The translations under genes were made by a program, and so were the position numbers. A DNA stretch of 64,000 bases from Nocardia altamirensis NBRC 108246 (GTDB lineage: Bacteria > Actinomycetota > Actinomycetes > Mycobacteriales > Mycobacteriaceae): NCBI RefSeq assembly GCF_001612685.1, contig NZ_BDAY01000073.1, forward strand, positions 1-64,000, in the 5' to 3' direction. Under the pieces are notes generated by a model. The model was given only the letters and a program-made list of their open reading frames with translations. It was not told the origin of the DNA and did no database searches. This document shows, in pieces, positions 1 to 8,374 of this stretch (positions are counted from its first letter, which is position 1; each line of letters begins with the position of its first letter).

Positions 1-601
1 GGCGGCGCTCGACGCGCACGGCGCCGAGCTGCGCCGCATCGAGCGGGATCTGCACGACGGTGCGCAGGCCAGGATCGCGGCGGTGATCATGCAGCTCGGA
101 CTGGCCGACCAACTGCGCGAACGTGATCCGGCGGCGGCCGACGGGCTGGTCCGCAAGGCGCAGGACACCGCGACGGCCGCGCTGGCCGAACTGCGCGACG
201 TGGTGCGCAACGTCTATCCGCCGGTGCTTTCCGACCGCGGCTTGGAAGGTGCGATCTCGGCCATTGCCGCGCGCAGCCCGATCCCGTGTGTGCTCGATCT
301 CACCGGGGTGGGCAGGCGGCCGGCCGCGGTGGAGGCGGCGGCCTACTTCGTGATCACCGAGGCGCTCACCAATGCCACCAAACACTCAGGCGCCGAGGGC
401 ATTTCCCTGGTGCTCGGCGGGGCGCCCGAACTGCTGACCATCGAGATCAGCGACGACGGCGCCGGCGGCGCGGTGGAGACCTACGGCGGTGGCCTGGCAG
501 GCATCCGCCGCCGGGCCGAGGCGCTGGACGGCCGGATGGTGCTGACGAGCCCGCCCGGTGGCCCTACTGTGTTGCGGGTGGAGTTGCCGTGCGGGTCATG
601 A
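1..601 (+). CDS. Sensor histidine kinase, NarL/DesK type (5' end outside window)
   Basis: The reading frame is open from base 2, so only the C-terminal 199 residues are present. It begins just before the dimerisation/phosphoacceptor helix of the HisKA_3 family: ERDLHDGAQARI carries the phosphorylated His (bases 50-52). A HATPase_c domain follows, with an N box (EALTNATKHS) and G boxes (DDGAGG, GGGLAGIRRR). The kinase should autophosphorylate on His and pass phosphate to the regulator that starts inside its last codons (GTG at 589, stop at 599-601). The sensor region is outside the window, so the signal cannot be guessed. Confidence 0.9.
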   Translation, partial: AALDAHGAELRRIERDLHDGAQARIAAVIMQLGLADQLRERDPAAADGLVRKAQDTATAALAELRDVVRNVYPPVLSDRGLEGAISAIAARSPIPCVLDLTGVGRRPAAVEAAAYFVITEALTNATKHSGAEGISLVLGGAPELLTIEISDDGAGGAVETYGGGLAGIRRRAEALDGRMVLTSPPGGPTVLRVELPCGS

Positions 602-1233
602 TCGCCGAGGACGACGCCCTGCTGCGCGAGGGCCTGGTCCTGTTGCTGAGCACGGCAGGCATCGACGTGGTCGCCGCCGTCGACAACGCCGACGACTTCC
701 TGACCGCGGTCGCAGCCGATCGACCGGACGCGGTGGTCGTCGATATCCGGCTGCCGCCGACCTTCACCGATGACGGCCTGCGAGCCGCGGTGCGCGCTCG
801 TGAGATCCACCCGGGTCTGCCGGTACTCGTGCTGTCGTCCTGGGTGGAGGACAGCTACGCCGCCGAACTGCTCGGCGACGGCGCTGGCGGCGTGGGGTAT
901 CTGCTGAAGGAACGGGTCGGCAAGGTTGACCGTTTTCTCGATTCGCTGCGCCGGGTCGCCGAGGGCGGCACCGCGATGGATCCCGAGGTGATCTCGCAGC
1001 TGCTGGTGCGCCGCAGGGCCGACGATCCGATGGCGGCGTTGACTGCCCGCGAGCGAGAAGTGTTGGCGCTGATGGCGGAGGGGCACAACAACGGCACCAT
1101 CGCCGAGCGGCTGGTGGTCAGCGAAGGCGCTGTGCACAAACACATTCGGAGCATTTTCGCGAAGCTCGGGCTCTCCACGGAGGACGTCGGGCATCGCAGG
1201 GTGCTTGCGGTGCTGACCTATTTGAAGGTGTGA
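589..1233 (+). CDS. Response regulator, NarL/LuxR family
   Basis: A 214-residue protein with an N-terminal receiver domain (acidic pocket EDD near residues 7-9, phosphoacceptor Asp in VVVDIRLP) and a C-terminal LuxR-type helix-turn-helix (LTAREREVLALMAEGHNN, then the recognition helix around SEGAVHKHIRSIF). It is the cognate partner of the kinase ending at 601; the GTG start overlaps the kinase stop by 13 bases, implying translational coupling. ATG at 598 is an alternative start but would remove the first beta strand. A strong hairpin terminator follows at once, so the operon ends here. Confidence 0.92.
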   Translation: MRVMIAEDDALLREGLVLLLSTAGIDVVAAVDNADDFLTAVAADRPDAVVVDIRLPPTFTDDGLRAAVRAREIHPGLPVLVLSSWVEDSYAAELLGDGAGGVGYLLKERVGKVDRFLDSLRRVAEGGTAMDPEVISQLLVRRRADDPMAALTAREREVLALMAEGHNNGTIAERLVVSEGAVHKHIRSIFAKLGLSTEDVGHRRVLAVLTYLKV

Positions 1234-1234
1234 G

Positions 1235-1262
1235 CTGCCCGGACCCGTTGGGGTCCGGGCAG
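1235..1262 (+). terminator. Intrinsic terminator after the two-component operon
   Basis: Perfect 12-bp GC-rich stem (1235-1246 pairs with 1251-1262) closed by a GTTG loop, starting one base after the response regulator stop. There is little U-rich tail, which is common in high-GC actinobacteria. Confidence 0.85.
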
Positions 1263-1335
1263 TCTCGATATTCGATCAGTCGTTGCTCGGTCGGCCAAGT
1301 CGCATGATTATCGGAATCCGCTGGGGCCCAGTGGA

Positions 1336-2856
1336 TTAGTCCGCGCGGCAGGTGACGTCGGACTCGGGCAGCGTGCCATCACGGAAGTAGGTGTTCACCG
1401 CCGAGTACACGCAGGCGTTCGGGTAGCGGCCGAAGATCCAGTGAATCGGCACATCTTGCAAGGTGACCATCCGCGACGCACTCAGGTCCTTGTGCATGGC
1501 GACCGCACCGTCGTACGTGGTCCTGGTGTCACCGGTGGACTGCACGATCAGGGTCGGCACCGAATTGCGCACCACCGTGGCCGGTTCGGCGGGCGGCGCC
1601 CAGAACGCACACGGCGTGATGTTGTTGGCGAACGCACCGAACACCGGTTGGGTGGCACGCGCGGCCTCGATATTGCGCCAATAGAACTGGGGATCGCGCG
1701 GCGCTGCCACGTCGCCGCACAGGATGGCCATCTGCGACGAGCTCTCGTCCGGTTCCGCCTTCAGCGCATGCGTGAGGATGCCGGTCAACTTCTCGTCGGG
1801 CCGAACGGCCTTGCCGTCGGCGGCATCGGCGAGCATGCGCACCTGGTCGGACACCATCTCGTACTGCCGCGGGTCGTCCAACCCGACGAACAGCACCAAC
1901 GGCAACCAGTGATCGTCGATCTCGAATTCGCCGAACCTGATCGGCTTTTCGGCGGCGTGGCGGATCAACTCCACCACGGTGGCCCTGACCTGGGCGCGGG
2001 TGGTGCCGAGGCGGTAGGTGCCGTCGTTGGCCGCCGCCCAATCCGCCCACAGATCGAGCGCAGCCTCGTTGGCCGGGCCCATCGCCCGCATCATGCCGAC
2101 CGTCCCGTACTGGTCCGGATCCACCGAGCTGTCCAACACGATCCGATCGGCGCGGTCGGGGAACATCTGGGTGTACACCGCGCCGAGATAGGTGCCGTAC
2201 GAGGTGCCGAAGTAGCTGACCTTGTCGGCGCCGAGCAGGGTGCGGATGAGATCCATGTCGCGCGCGGTGTTGCGGGTGGTGATGTAGGGCAGTCTGGCCG
2301 CTTCCGTTGTCGCGCAACGCATTGCCAGCTCGCTCTGCATCGCCACGGATTCCGCGAAGCCGGCGGCATCGATGCCTGCCGACTGCAGTCCGAAGCCGCG
2401 GGGCCAGTGGCACTTGATCATCGACGAGCGCCCGACGCCGCGCGGGTCCATGCCGATCAGGTCGTAGCGGGCACGCACGTCAGGCGTCATCGCGGCGCCG
2501 ATATCGACCGTCAGGTCGAGACCGGGGCCGCCTGGGCCGCCGGGGTTGGACAGCATCACGCCCCGCCGCTGCGCCGGGTCGGTGGCGGCCAGCCGGGAAA
2601 TCGCCACGGTGAGGGTGGCGCCCTGTGGCTCAGCGTAATTCAGTGGCACGGTGACGTCGGCGCACTGCGCGCCTGCCTTGTCGAGTTTCGGGTTGTCGCA
2701 TGCCTTCCACTGCAAGGTCTGGCCGGTGAAGCGGTCGAGCGCGGACGGCGCCGCGTCGGCTTCGGCGGTGGGTCCGGCGCAGCCGATCAGCCCTGCGCAG
2801 GCGGCGAGGGCGGTGACGATGCTCGCGGCGGCCGTCAGTCCTCGGGTGCGTTTCAC
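1336..2856 (-). CDS. Alpha/beta hydrolase lipoprotein, tripeptidyl aminopeptidase-like (S33 family)
   Basis: A 506-residue exported hydrolase. The GTG at 2856 is chosen because GGAGA lies 7 nt upstream and it places the basic VKRTRG directly before a hydrophobic signal peptide ending in the lipobox LIGC. The oxyanion-hole segment NPGGPGGPG and the nucleophile elbow GTSYGTYLG fit the proline iminopeptidase/TAP group. The C-terminal part (STGDTRTTYDGA with the probable acid, then NACVYSAVNTYFRDGTLP) matches the TAP C-terminal domain common in Streptomyces and Nocardia. It probably removes N-terminal peptides outside the membrane; the substrate is unknown. The next gene on this strand is also a lipoprotein hydrolase. 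Confidence 0.88.
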   Translation of the reverse strand: MKRTRGLTAAASIVTALAACAGLIGCAGPTAEADAAPSALDRFTGQTLQWKACDNPKLDKAGAQCADVTVPLNYAEPQGATLTVAISRLAATDPAQRRGVMLSNPGGPGGPGLDLTVDIGAAMTPDVRARYDLIGMDPRGVGRSSMIKCHWPRGFGLQSAGIDAAGFAESVAMQSELAMRCATTEAARLPYITTRNTARDMDLIRTLLGADKVSYFGTSYGTYLGAVYTQMFPDRADRIVLDSSVDPDQYGTVGMMRAMGPANEAALDLWADWAAANDGTYRLGTTRAQVRATVVELIRHAAEKPIRFGEFEIDDHWLPLVLFVGLDDPRQYEMVSDQVRMLADAADGKAVRPDEKLTGILTHALKAEPDESSSQMAILCGDVAAPRDPQFYWRNIEAARATQPVFGAFANNITPCAFWAPPAEPATVVRNSVPTLIVQSTGDTRTTYDGAVAMHKDLSASRMVTLQDVPIHWIFGRYPNACVYSAVNTYFRDGTLPESDVTCRAD

Positions 2857-2922
2857 TGTCTGGTCTCCGATTTCGCTCTGCCGCACCGGAATCGGTGCGG
2901 CGGACGGACTGCTTGGGGGGTG

Positions 2923-4104
2923 TCACGCGCCGCAGAAAGCGGCATCGACTGCGGCGGCGACGATCTCGCTGGTCTTCTCGTCGTCCCCGAGCCGGTTCAC
3001 GGTCACGGTCACCGCGGTGCCGTCGGCTGCCACACCGTTCCTGGTGCCGAAGCCGGGGATGCTGCCGCCGTGCCCCCACACCTCCTTGCCGCAGGACGCA
3101 GGCAGGTGGACCAGCCCGAGCCCGTACGTGGCGCTCGGCATCCGGTCGAAGGATGTTGTCCGCTGCATCTCTGCCAATTGCGCTGGCGCAAGCAGCTTTC
3201 CGGCAAGCAGCGCGGTGAAGAACCGGTTCAGGTCGGCGGGGGTCGCTACCATCGCGCCAGCGGCGCCGGCCCAGGACGGGTTGTAGTCGGTGAGATCGAG
3301 CTGCTTACCGTTGACGATCTCGTACCCGCGGGCGTGCGGGCCGCGGATCACCGTTTCGCCGGCGGGCGGAAAGTAGGTGTCGCGCAGGCCGAGTGGTTCG
3401 AGGATCCGGCGGCTGATCTCCTCGGCGACCGGTCGTCCGGCCACCCGATCGACCAGCATGCCGAGCAGCAGGTAGTTGGTGTTGGTGTAGACCATCTTCG
3501 CGCCGGGCTCGAAGATCGGCGGCTGTGCCGCAAGCACCGTGCGCACCAGGTCCGCCGCCTCGAACTGCTGCCAGAACTGGGCTTCGTTGTCCAGTGTCAG
3601 TTGCCCCGGCTTGTTTTCCTGGTTGGGGCCGCCGCCGAGGTAGTCCGGCAGGCCGCTGGTGTGCTGCAGGAGTTGGCGCACGGTGACCCGGTTGCCGTCG
3701 CTGCCGTTGCCGGTGACCACGCCGGGCAGGTAGCGCTCGATCGGCGCGTCCAGCTCGACCTTGCCCTCCGCCACCAGCTGCAACACCACCACCGCCACGA
3801 AAGACTTTGTGTTGCTGCCGATTCGGACCCGACCGTCCGCAGGCATCGGTGCGCCGGTGGACAGATCGCCCGTGCCCGCGGTGTAGACGCGATGGCCGCC
3901 TGGCCCGTCGATGACCACCTGGATGCCAGGGATGCCGCTCTGCACCACCTTGTCCATCGCGGCGGCGAGCGCTGCGGGCGGCGTCTTCCCGGTGTCGGCA
4001 GGCGCGGTCGAGCTCGCCCCGCCGCACGCGGCCGCAGCTAACATCGCGCCAACGACGACAGCCGAGAGCGTCGCCTTTCCGGAGTAGCGCCGAAATTGGT
4101 TCAT
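2923..4104 (-). CDS. Serine hydrolase, class C beta-lactamase / DD-peptidase family lipoprotein
   Basis: A 393-residue penicillin-binding-fold protein. The start at 4104 gives a typical lipoprotein signal ending LAAAACGG; GGAGG lies about 12 nt upstream. Active-site motifs are all present: SxxK in RIGSNTKSF, YxN in VYTNTNYLLLG, and HxG in VWGHGGSIPGFG. The family includes DD-carboxypeptidases, esterases and class C beta-lactamases, which sequence alone cannot separate. Membrane anchoring and the absence of a resistance context favour a cell-wall or esterase role. It lies 66 bases upstream of the TAP-like lipoprotein gene, so the two may be co-transcribed. Confidence 0.88.
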   Translation of the reverse strand: MNQFRRYSGKATLSAVVVGAMLAAAACGGASSTAPADTGKTPPAALAAAMDKVVQSGIPGIQVVIDGPGGHRVYTAGTGDLSTGAPMPADGRVRIGSNTKSFVAVVVLQLVAEGKVELDAPIERYLPGVVTGNGSDGNRVTVRQLLQHTSGLPDYLGGGPNQENKPGQLTLDNEAQFWQQFEAADLVRTVLAAQPPIFEPGAKMVYTNTNYLLLGMLVDRVAGRPVAEEISRRILEPLGLRDTYFPPAGETVIRGPHARGYEIVNGKQLDLTDYNPSWAGAAGAMVATPADLNRFFTALLAGKLLAPAQLAEMQRTTSFDRMPSATYGLGLVHLPASCGKEVWGHGGSIPGFGTRNGVAADGTAVTVTVNRLGDDEKTSEIVAAAVDAAFCGA

Positions 4105-4599
4105 GAGCAGTGATTTCCTCCAGTTCGAGCCGCAAGCCATGCACGCTTCGGCGACAACTCGAGCCTAGGAATTCGGTTCGCCCGCGCCCATGTCGCAAAC
4201 ACCCGAATGTCGACTACCGCCAGCTGGTGGCGTGTGGTGGCGCTAGCACCACCAAAGACATCTCTGTGGCCCGCGGCAGAACGGCAGGTCGTCGGGCACC
4301 GCGACTGTGTTCGGGGCTGAGCGGAAACGGATGATGAATGAAACATGTACATCTGCTGTCTATTTCAAGAACAATCAGAAGAACTCATAGCGTCAGATGC
4401 CGCCACATACATGTCCGATACTGAGGGCGAATCAGTCCGAGATCACCAAAATCTCACAAAGTGATTGGTCAAATGTCCGTATCGATGACGTCAGGTCATC
4501 AGTGGCTCATCGGTGACGTCGGTCGGCGAGGTCCTCGACGCGGCCGGACGATTGTCTACGTTCTTTACTAGAACGGTCGAAGGTGAGAGAGGGCTCCAC
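4105..4599. other. 495-base divergent intergenic region before the SARP-type regulator
   Basis: No convincing coding frame. It is visibly less GC-rich than its surroundings between about 4330 and 4500. Two inverted repeats stand out: GTGGTG/CACCAC arms at 4234-4239 and 4247-4252, and GATGAC/GTCATC arms at 4484-4489 and 4495-4500. It should hold the promoters for the serine hydrolase (minus strand) and the regulator (plus strand). Confidence 0.6.
4484..4500. promoter_or_regulatory. Possible operator upstream of the SARP regulator
   Basis: Inverted repeat with 6-bp arms GATGAC and GTCATC around a 5-nt centre, 100 bases before the regulator start. A related half-site, GGTGACGTC, follows at about 4511-4519. 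A protein-binding role, possibly autoregulation, is inference from position and symmetry only. Confidence 0.3.
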
Positions 4600-7500
4600 A
4601 TGCTTAAGTTCGCGGTACTGGGCGAGGTTCGTGCCTGGCGAGACGAACTGGAGCTCGATCTCGGGTCCAAGCAGCGCCGAGCCTTGTTGGCGGCGTTGCT
4701 ACTACGGAGCGGACGATCAGCGACGGTACCCGAACTCATCGACGGTGTCTGGGGTGAGCATCCGACACCGAGCGCGATCGGCGCGCTACGCAACCACATC
4801 CTGCATCTGCGCCGGGCGCTCGAGCCGGATCGCCCGTCCGGCGCGCCCGCCACGGTGCTGGTCGGGTTCGGCGGCGGTTATGCGCTGCGCCTTGCTCCCG
4901 GCTCGGTCGATGTCGAGCAGGTCGACGACATGCTGCTGGAGGTGCACCCGGATCGGCAGGGCGCGGAGCCACCGCAGGCGGTGGAGCTGGTCCGCGAACG
5001 TCTCGATGCCGCACTGCGGTTGTGGTCGGGCACACCGCTGGCCGGGCTGCCGGGGCCCTACGCGGACCGGCAGCGCACCCAGCTGATCGAGCGGCGAGTC
5101 ACGTTGCTGGAACAGCGCATCGAACTCGATCTGCGGCTCGGCCGCTACACCGAGGTGATCGCCGAGCTGACCCCGCTGTGCGCCGAACATCCTATGCGCG
5201 AACAGATTCGCGGATTGTTGATGACCGCGCTCTATCACGCGGGCCGCCAGGCCGAGGCGCTCGCGGTGTACGCCGACACCCGTAAGGTGCTGATCGAGCG
5301 GCTCGGCATCGAGCCCGGACAGCAGCTCGCGGAGCTGCACCAACGCATATTGCGCGCGGATCTGCCTGCACCACATCGGAATACCGAAAGCGCGGCGCCT
5401 GCGGTGCGTCCGCCGCGGCGCGCGGTCGCCAGGGTCGCGCAGCTGCCCGCCGACGTCGTCGACTTCACCGGCCGCGCGGACATGGTCCGCCGGATCAGCG
5501 AATGGCTCACCCGCGCAGACGGTTTCTCGGTGCCGGTGTGCGTGATCGGTGGCATGGGCGGCATCGGAAAGAGCGCGCTCGCGGTGCACGTCGGGCATCT
5601 GATCCGGGACCAGTTCCCGGACGGACAACTGCATGTCGACCTGCACGGCTTCGCGGCGGCCCGTGGGCGCGGGCCTGGGGACCGGTCCGGCTCCCCGGCC
5701 ACCGACACGCTCGGCGACTTTCTGCGCGCTCTCGGTGTGCCCGAGGGTGAGATCGCGCCGACGCTCGCCGAGCGTTCCGCGCAGTTCCGCAGCTTCCTCG
5801 ACGGCAAGCGGGTGCTCGTCGTGCTGGACAACGCGCGCGACATCGATCAGGTCGCCTCGTTGATTCCCGGCACTCCAGGCTCGGCGGTGCTGATCACCAG
5901 CCGCTCGTCCATGCCCGAATTGCCATGCATGGTAGGCACTCTCGGCGTTCGGCTGGACGTGCTCGCCAGGGTGGAGGCGCGCACCCTGCTCGCCGGGATC
6001 GCGGGCCTGCGCCGGGTCGCCGCCGAACCCGCCGCGGTGGACAGCGTGCTCGACGCGTGCGGCGGGCTGCCGCTCGCCGTCCGGATCGTCGGCGCGCGGC
6101 TGGCGGCGCGGCCGAACTGGAGCATCAGCAGCCTGGCCGAGCGACTTGCCGACGAGAAGCAGCGGCTCGGCACCTTGCGCAGCGGCGACCTCGCGGTCGA
6201 GGCGGCCTTCCGGCTCAGCTACGACCAGCTCGATTGTGCACAGGCCAGGGCCTTTCGGATGTTGGCTGTGCCGGAGGTCGCCGAGATCTCGCTGAACGCC
6301 GCAGCCGCCATTCTCGGCTCGGATCGGGTGCTGGTGGAGGAACTGTGTGAGTCCCTCGTCGATCTGAACCTGATGGAGACCAGCGCGTCCGGGCGCTACA
6401 CCTACCACGACCTGCCGCGCCTGTTCGCGCGCGAACTGCACCTCGGCCCCGAGGCGGCCGAGCCGGTGTCCGGTGCGCTGGTGCGGCTGCTCGATTTCTA
6501 CCTGGCCACCATGAAAAACCTGGTCGTGGTGTGCAATCCGGGGTCGACGCTGCCGGAGTACCTCGGCTCGACCGTCGCGCACGGGCTCTCGTTCGTGGAC
6601 AGCATCGCCGCGCAGTACTGGCTCGACGCCGAACGCCCGAACCTGATCTCGCTCTACGAGCAGACGGCACGGGTCGGCGGTCCCGCGCTGGAGCGCGCCG
6701 CCGATATCGCATGGGCCACCGCGGAATTGATCGACGGCGGCCCGCACTGCCGGGAGCTGTCGCGGGTGCTGAAGAAGCTGCTCGACACAGCGATCCGGGC
6801 GGGCAACCGCGGCGTGGAATGCCGGATCCGGGTGACGCTAGGGACGATCTGCTGCTATTCGCTCGGCACGTTGCGTGAGGGTCGCGACCATCAGCGCATC
6901 GCGCTGACGCTGCCGCCCGGCTCGGCGAGCGACCTGCGGTTGGTGGCGTTCGCGGCGCAGCTGCTCTCCTCGTCCACCAGGATGGGCACCGAGACCGCGG
7001 CGTCGATCGCGCACGCCGAACGCGCGATCCGCTTCGCGCGTCGCGTCGACGATCCGGCGGTCGAGTGCGCCAGCCTGGTGAACATGGCCAAAACACTCTC
7101 GGACGCAGGCCAATTCGAGCAGGCGCAGCATCATGCGAGCACGGCCAAGACGCTGGCCGCGAAGATCGGCAACGCCGGGCTGGAAGCGATGGCGACCCAC
7201 GAGCTCGGGGCGGCCCGCGGCTTCCTCGGCAACCACCAGCAGGCGATCGAGCTGTGCAACGAGTCGGTGCAGCTGGCTCGGCTCAGCGGCGTCGAGCTGC
7301 GGGAAGGCTGGGCGTTGGCGCGGCTGGCGCACGTGCACATGATGGCAGGCCAACTACACGAGGCCGAGCCGATCGCCGACGGCGCCATCCGGATGCTCAA
7401 CCGGGCGATCGGGCCGCTGAGCAGGGCCAGGGTGCTGGTGATGCACGGGCTCATCCTGCAGGCGCTCGGCCGGACCCATCAGGCGTATTGCGTATACCGT

Positions 7501-7665
7501 TCGGCGGCAGAGGCTTTCGCGCCGATGGGGGACGCGCACGACAGCCACGAACGGCTCGACGGCGAGCTGGAGGGGCCGATCCTCGCGCTGCTGCGCGAAC
7601 ACCTGGACCAGGTGATCACGGAGCGCAACGAGCGGCGTGACCGCGCCGTCGGCGCACCCTCGTAA
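4600..7665 (+). CDS. AfsR/SARP-family transcriptional regulator with NB-ARC and TPR domains
   Basis: A 1021-residue regulator. The ATG at 4600 is chosen over an upstream in-frame start because MLKFAVLGEVRAW is the usual SARP opening and a purine-rich GAGAGAGGG precedes it. Order: OmpR-type winged helix (about 1-90), bacterial transcriptional activation domain (about 95-245), an NB-ARC ATPase with P-loop GGMGGIGKSA near residue 318 and Walker B-like VLVVLDNA, then helical TPR-like repeats to the C-terminus. Such proteins act as ATP-dependent activators of secondary metabolism or morphological genes, but no biosynthetic cluster lies in this window, so the targets are unknown. Monocistronic. Confidence 0.92.
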   Translation: MLKFAVLGEVRAWRDELELDLGSKQRRALLAALLLRSGRSATVPELIDGVWGEHPTPSAIGALRNHILHLRRALEPDRPSGAPATVLVGFGGGYALRLAPGSVDVEQVDDMLLEVHPDRQGAEPPQAVELVRERLDAALRLWSGTPLAGLPGPYADRQRTQLIERRVTLLEQRIELDLRLGRYTEVIAELTPLCAEHPMREQIRGLLMTALYHAGRQAEALAVYADTRKVLIERLGIEPGQQLAELHQRILRADLPAPHRNTESAAPAVRPPRRAVARVAQLPADVVDFTGRADMVRRISEWLTRADGFSVPVCVIGGMGGIGKSALAVHVGHLIRDQFPDGQLHVDLHGFAAARGRGPGDRSGSPATDTLGDFLRALGVPEGEIAPTLAERSAQFRSFLDGKRVLVVLDNARDIDQVASLIPGTPGSAVLITSRSSMPELPCMVGTLGVRLDVLARVEARTLLAGIAGLRRVAAEPAAVDSVLDACGGLPLAVRIVGARLAARPNWSISSLAERLADEKQRLGTLRSGDLAVEAAFRLSYDQLDCAQARAFRMLAVPEVAEISLNAAAAILGSDRVLVEELCESLVDLNLMETSASGRYTYHDLPRLFARELHLGPEAAEPVSGALVRLLDFYLATMKNLVVVCNPGSTLPEYLGSTVAHGLSFVDSIAAQYWLDAERPNLISLYEQTARVGGPALERAADIAWATAELIDGGPHCRELSRVLKKLLDTAIRAGNRGVECRIRVTLGTICCYSLGTLREGRDHQRIALTLPPGSASDLRLVAFAAQLLSSSTRMGTETAASIAHAERAIRFARRVDDPAVECASLVNMAKTLSDAGQFEQAQHHASTAKTLAAKIGNAGLEAMATHELGAARGFLGNHQQAIELCNESVQLARLSGVELREGWALARLAHVHMMAGQLHEAEPIADGAIRMLNRAIGPLSRARVLVMHGLILQALGRTHQAYCVYRSAAEAFAPMGDAHDSHERLDGELEGPILALLREHLDQVITERNERRDRAVGAPS

Positions 7666-7681
7666 CGGAGACGACAGCAGA

Positions 7682-7715
7682 AAGCGGGAAGCCCGGAGCC
7701 TCGGACTTCCCGCTT
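7682..7715. terminator. Bidirectional terminator between the SARP gene and ppa
   Basis: A 10-bp perfect stem (AAGCGGGAAG at 7682-7691 with 7706-7715) around a GC-rich loop, located in the 59-base gap between two convergent genes. Confidence 0.8.
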
Positions 7716-7724
7716 CGCGGCGGC

Positions 7725-8216
7725 TCAGTGGCCGCCCTGGTCCTTCAGCCGCTGCACCGACGCCTCGACCTCGGCCTCGGCCTCGGCGCGGCCGACCCAC
7801 TCCGAGCCCTTGACGTACTTGCCCGGCTCCAGGTCCTTGTAGCGCTCGAAGAAGTGCTTGATCGCGGCAAGCTCGAACTCCGGCACATCCTTCACGTCCT
7901 GGATGTGGTCCCAGCGCTTGTCACCGGCAGGCACGCACAGCACCTTGTCATCGCCGCCCGCCTCGTCGACCATCTTGTACATCGCGACCGGGCGCACCTC
8001 GATGAGGCAGCCGGGGAACACCGACTCGGGCAGCAGGACCAGCGCGTCCAGCGGGTCACCGTCCTCGCCGAGGGTGTTCTCGATGTAGCCGTAGTCGGCG
8101 GGGTAGACCATGGACGTGTAGAGGTACCGGTCCAGCCGGACCCGTCCGGTCTCGTGATCGACCTCGTACTTGTTCCGAGAGCCCTTGGGGATCTCGATGG
8201 TGACGTCGAACTCCAC
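7725..8216 (-). CDS. ppa: Inorganic pyrophosphatase (family I)
   Basis: A 163-residue soluble family I pyrophosphatase that hydrolyses PPi to two phosphates and pulls biosynthetic reactions forward. The GTG at 8216 has AAGGAG just upstream and gives the usual start VEFDVTIEIPKGSRNKYE; an ORF extension further upstream is not supported. Metal and substrate residues are intact: YPADYGYIENT, the signature GDPLDALVLL, and KVLCVPAGDKRWDHIQD. Its position beside dacB, the DUF2342 gene, tilS and hpt matches the order in mycobacteria. Confidence 0.97.
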   Translation of the reverse strand: MEFDVTIEIPKGSRNKYEVDHETGRVRLDRYLYTSMVYPADYGYIENTLGEDGDPLDALVLLPESVFPGCLIEVRPVAMYKMVDEAGGDDKVLCVPAGDKRWDHIQDVKDVPEFELAAIKHFFERYKDLEPGKYVKGSEWVGRAEAEAEVEASVQRLKDQGGH

Positions 8217-8374
8217 GCCATCTCCTTCGGTGCATCTATAGGCATGAGCAGTAACTACTGCCGACTCGCCAGGTTGTTCGGGGGAACGGTTGCGCAACGA
8301 GGATAGTGTGGTCGGCGGGGACATGGGTGCGGCAGGCGGCTGCTGCGGAAATCAGTCGAGGAGAGCTGCGGTCA

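Noticed and set aside
1441..4041. Long open frame opposite the two hydrolase genes
   Set aside because: It mirrors the minus-strand genes codon for codon, is rich in Arg/His/Gly/Val, and has no domain; it is a high-GC shadow.
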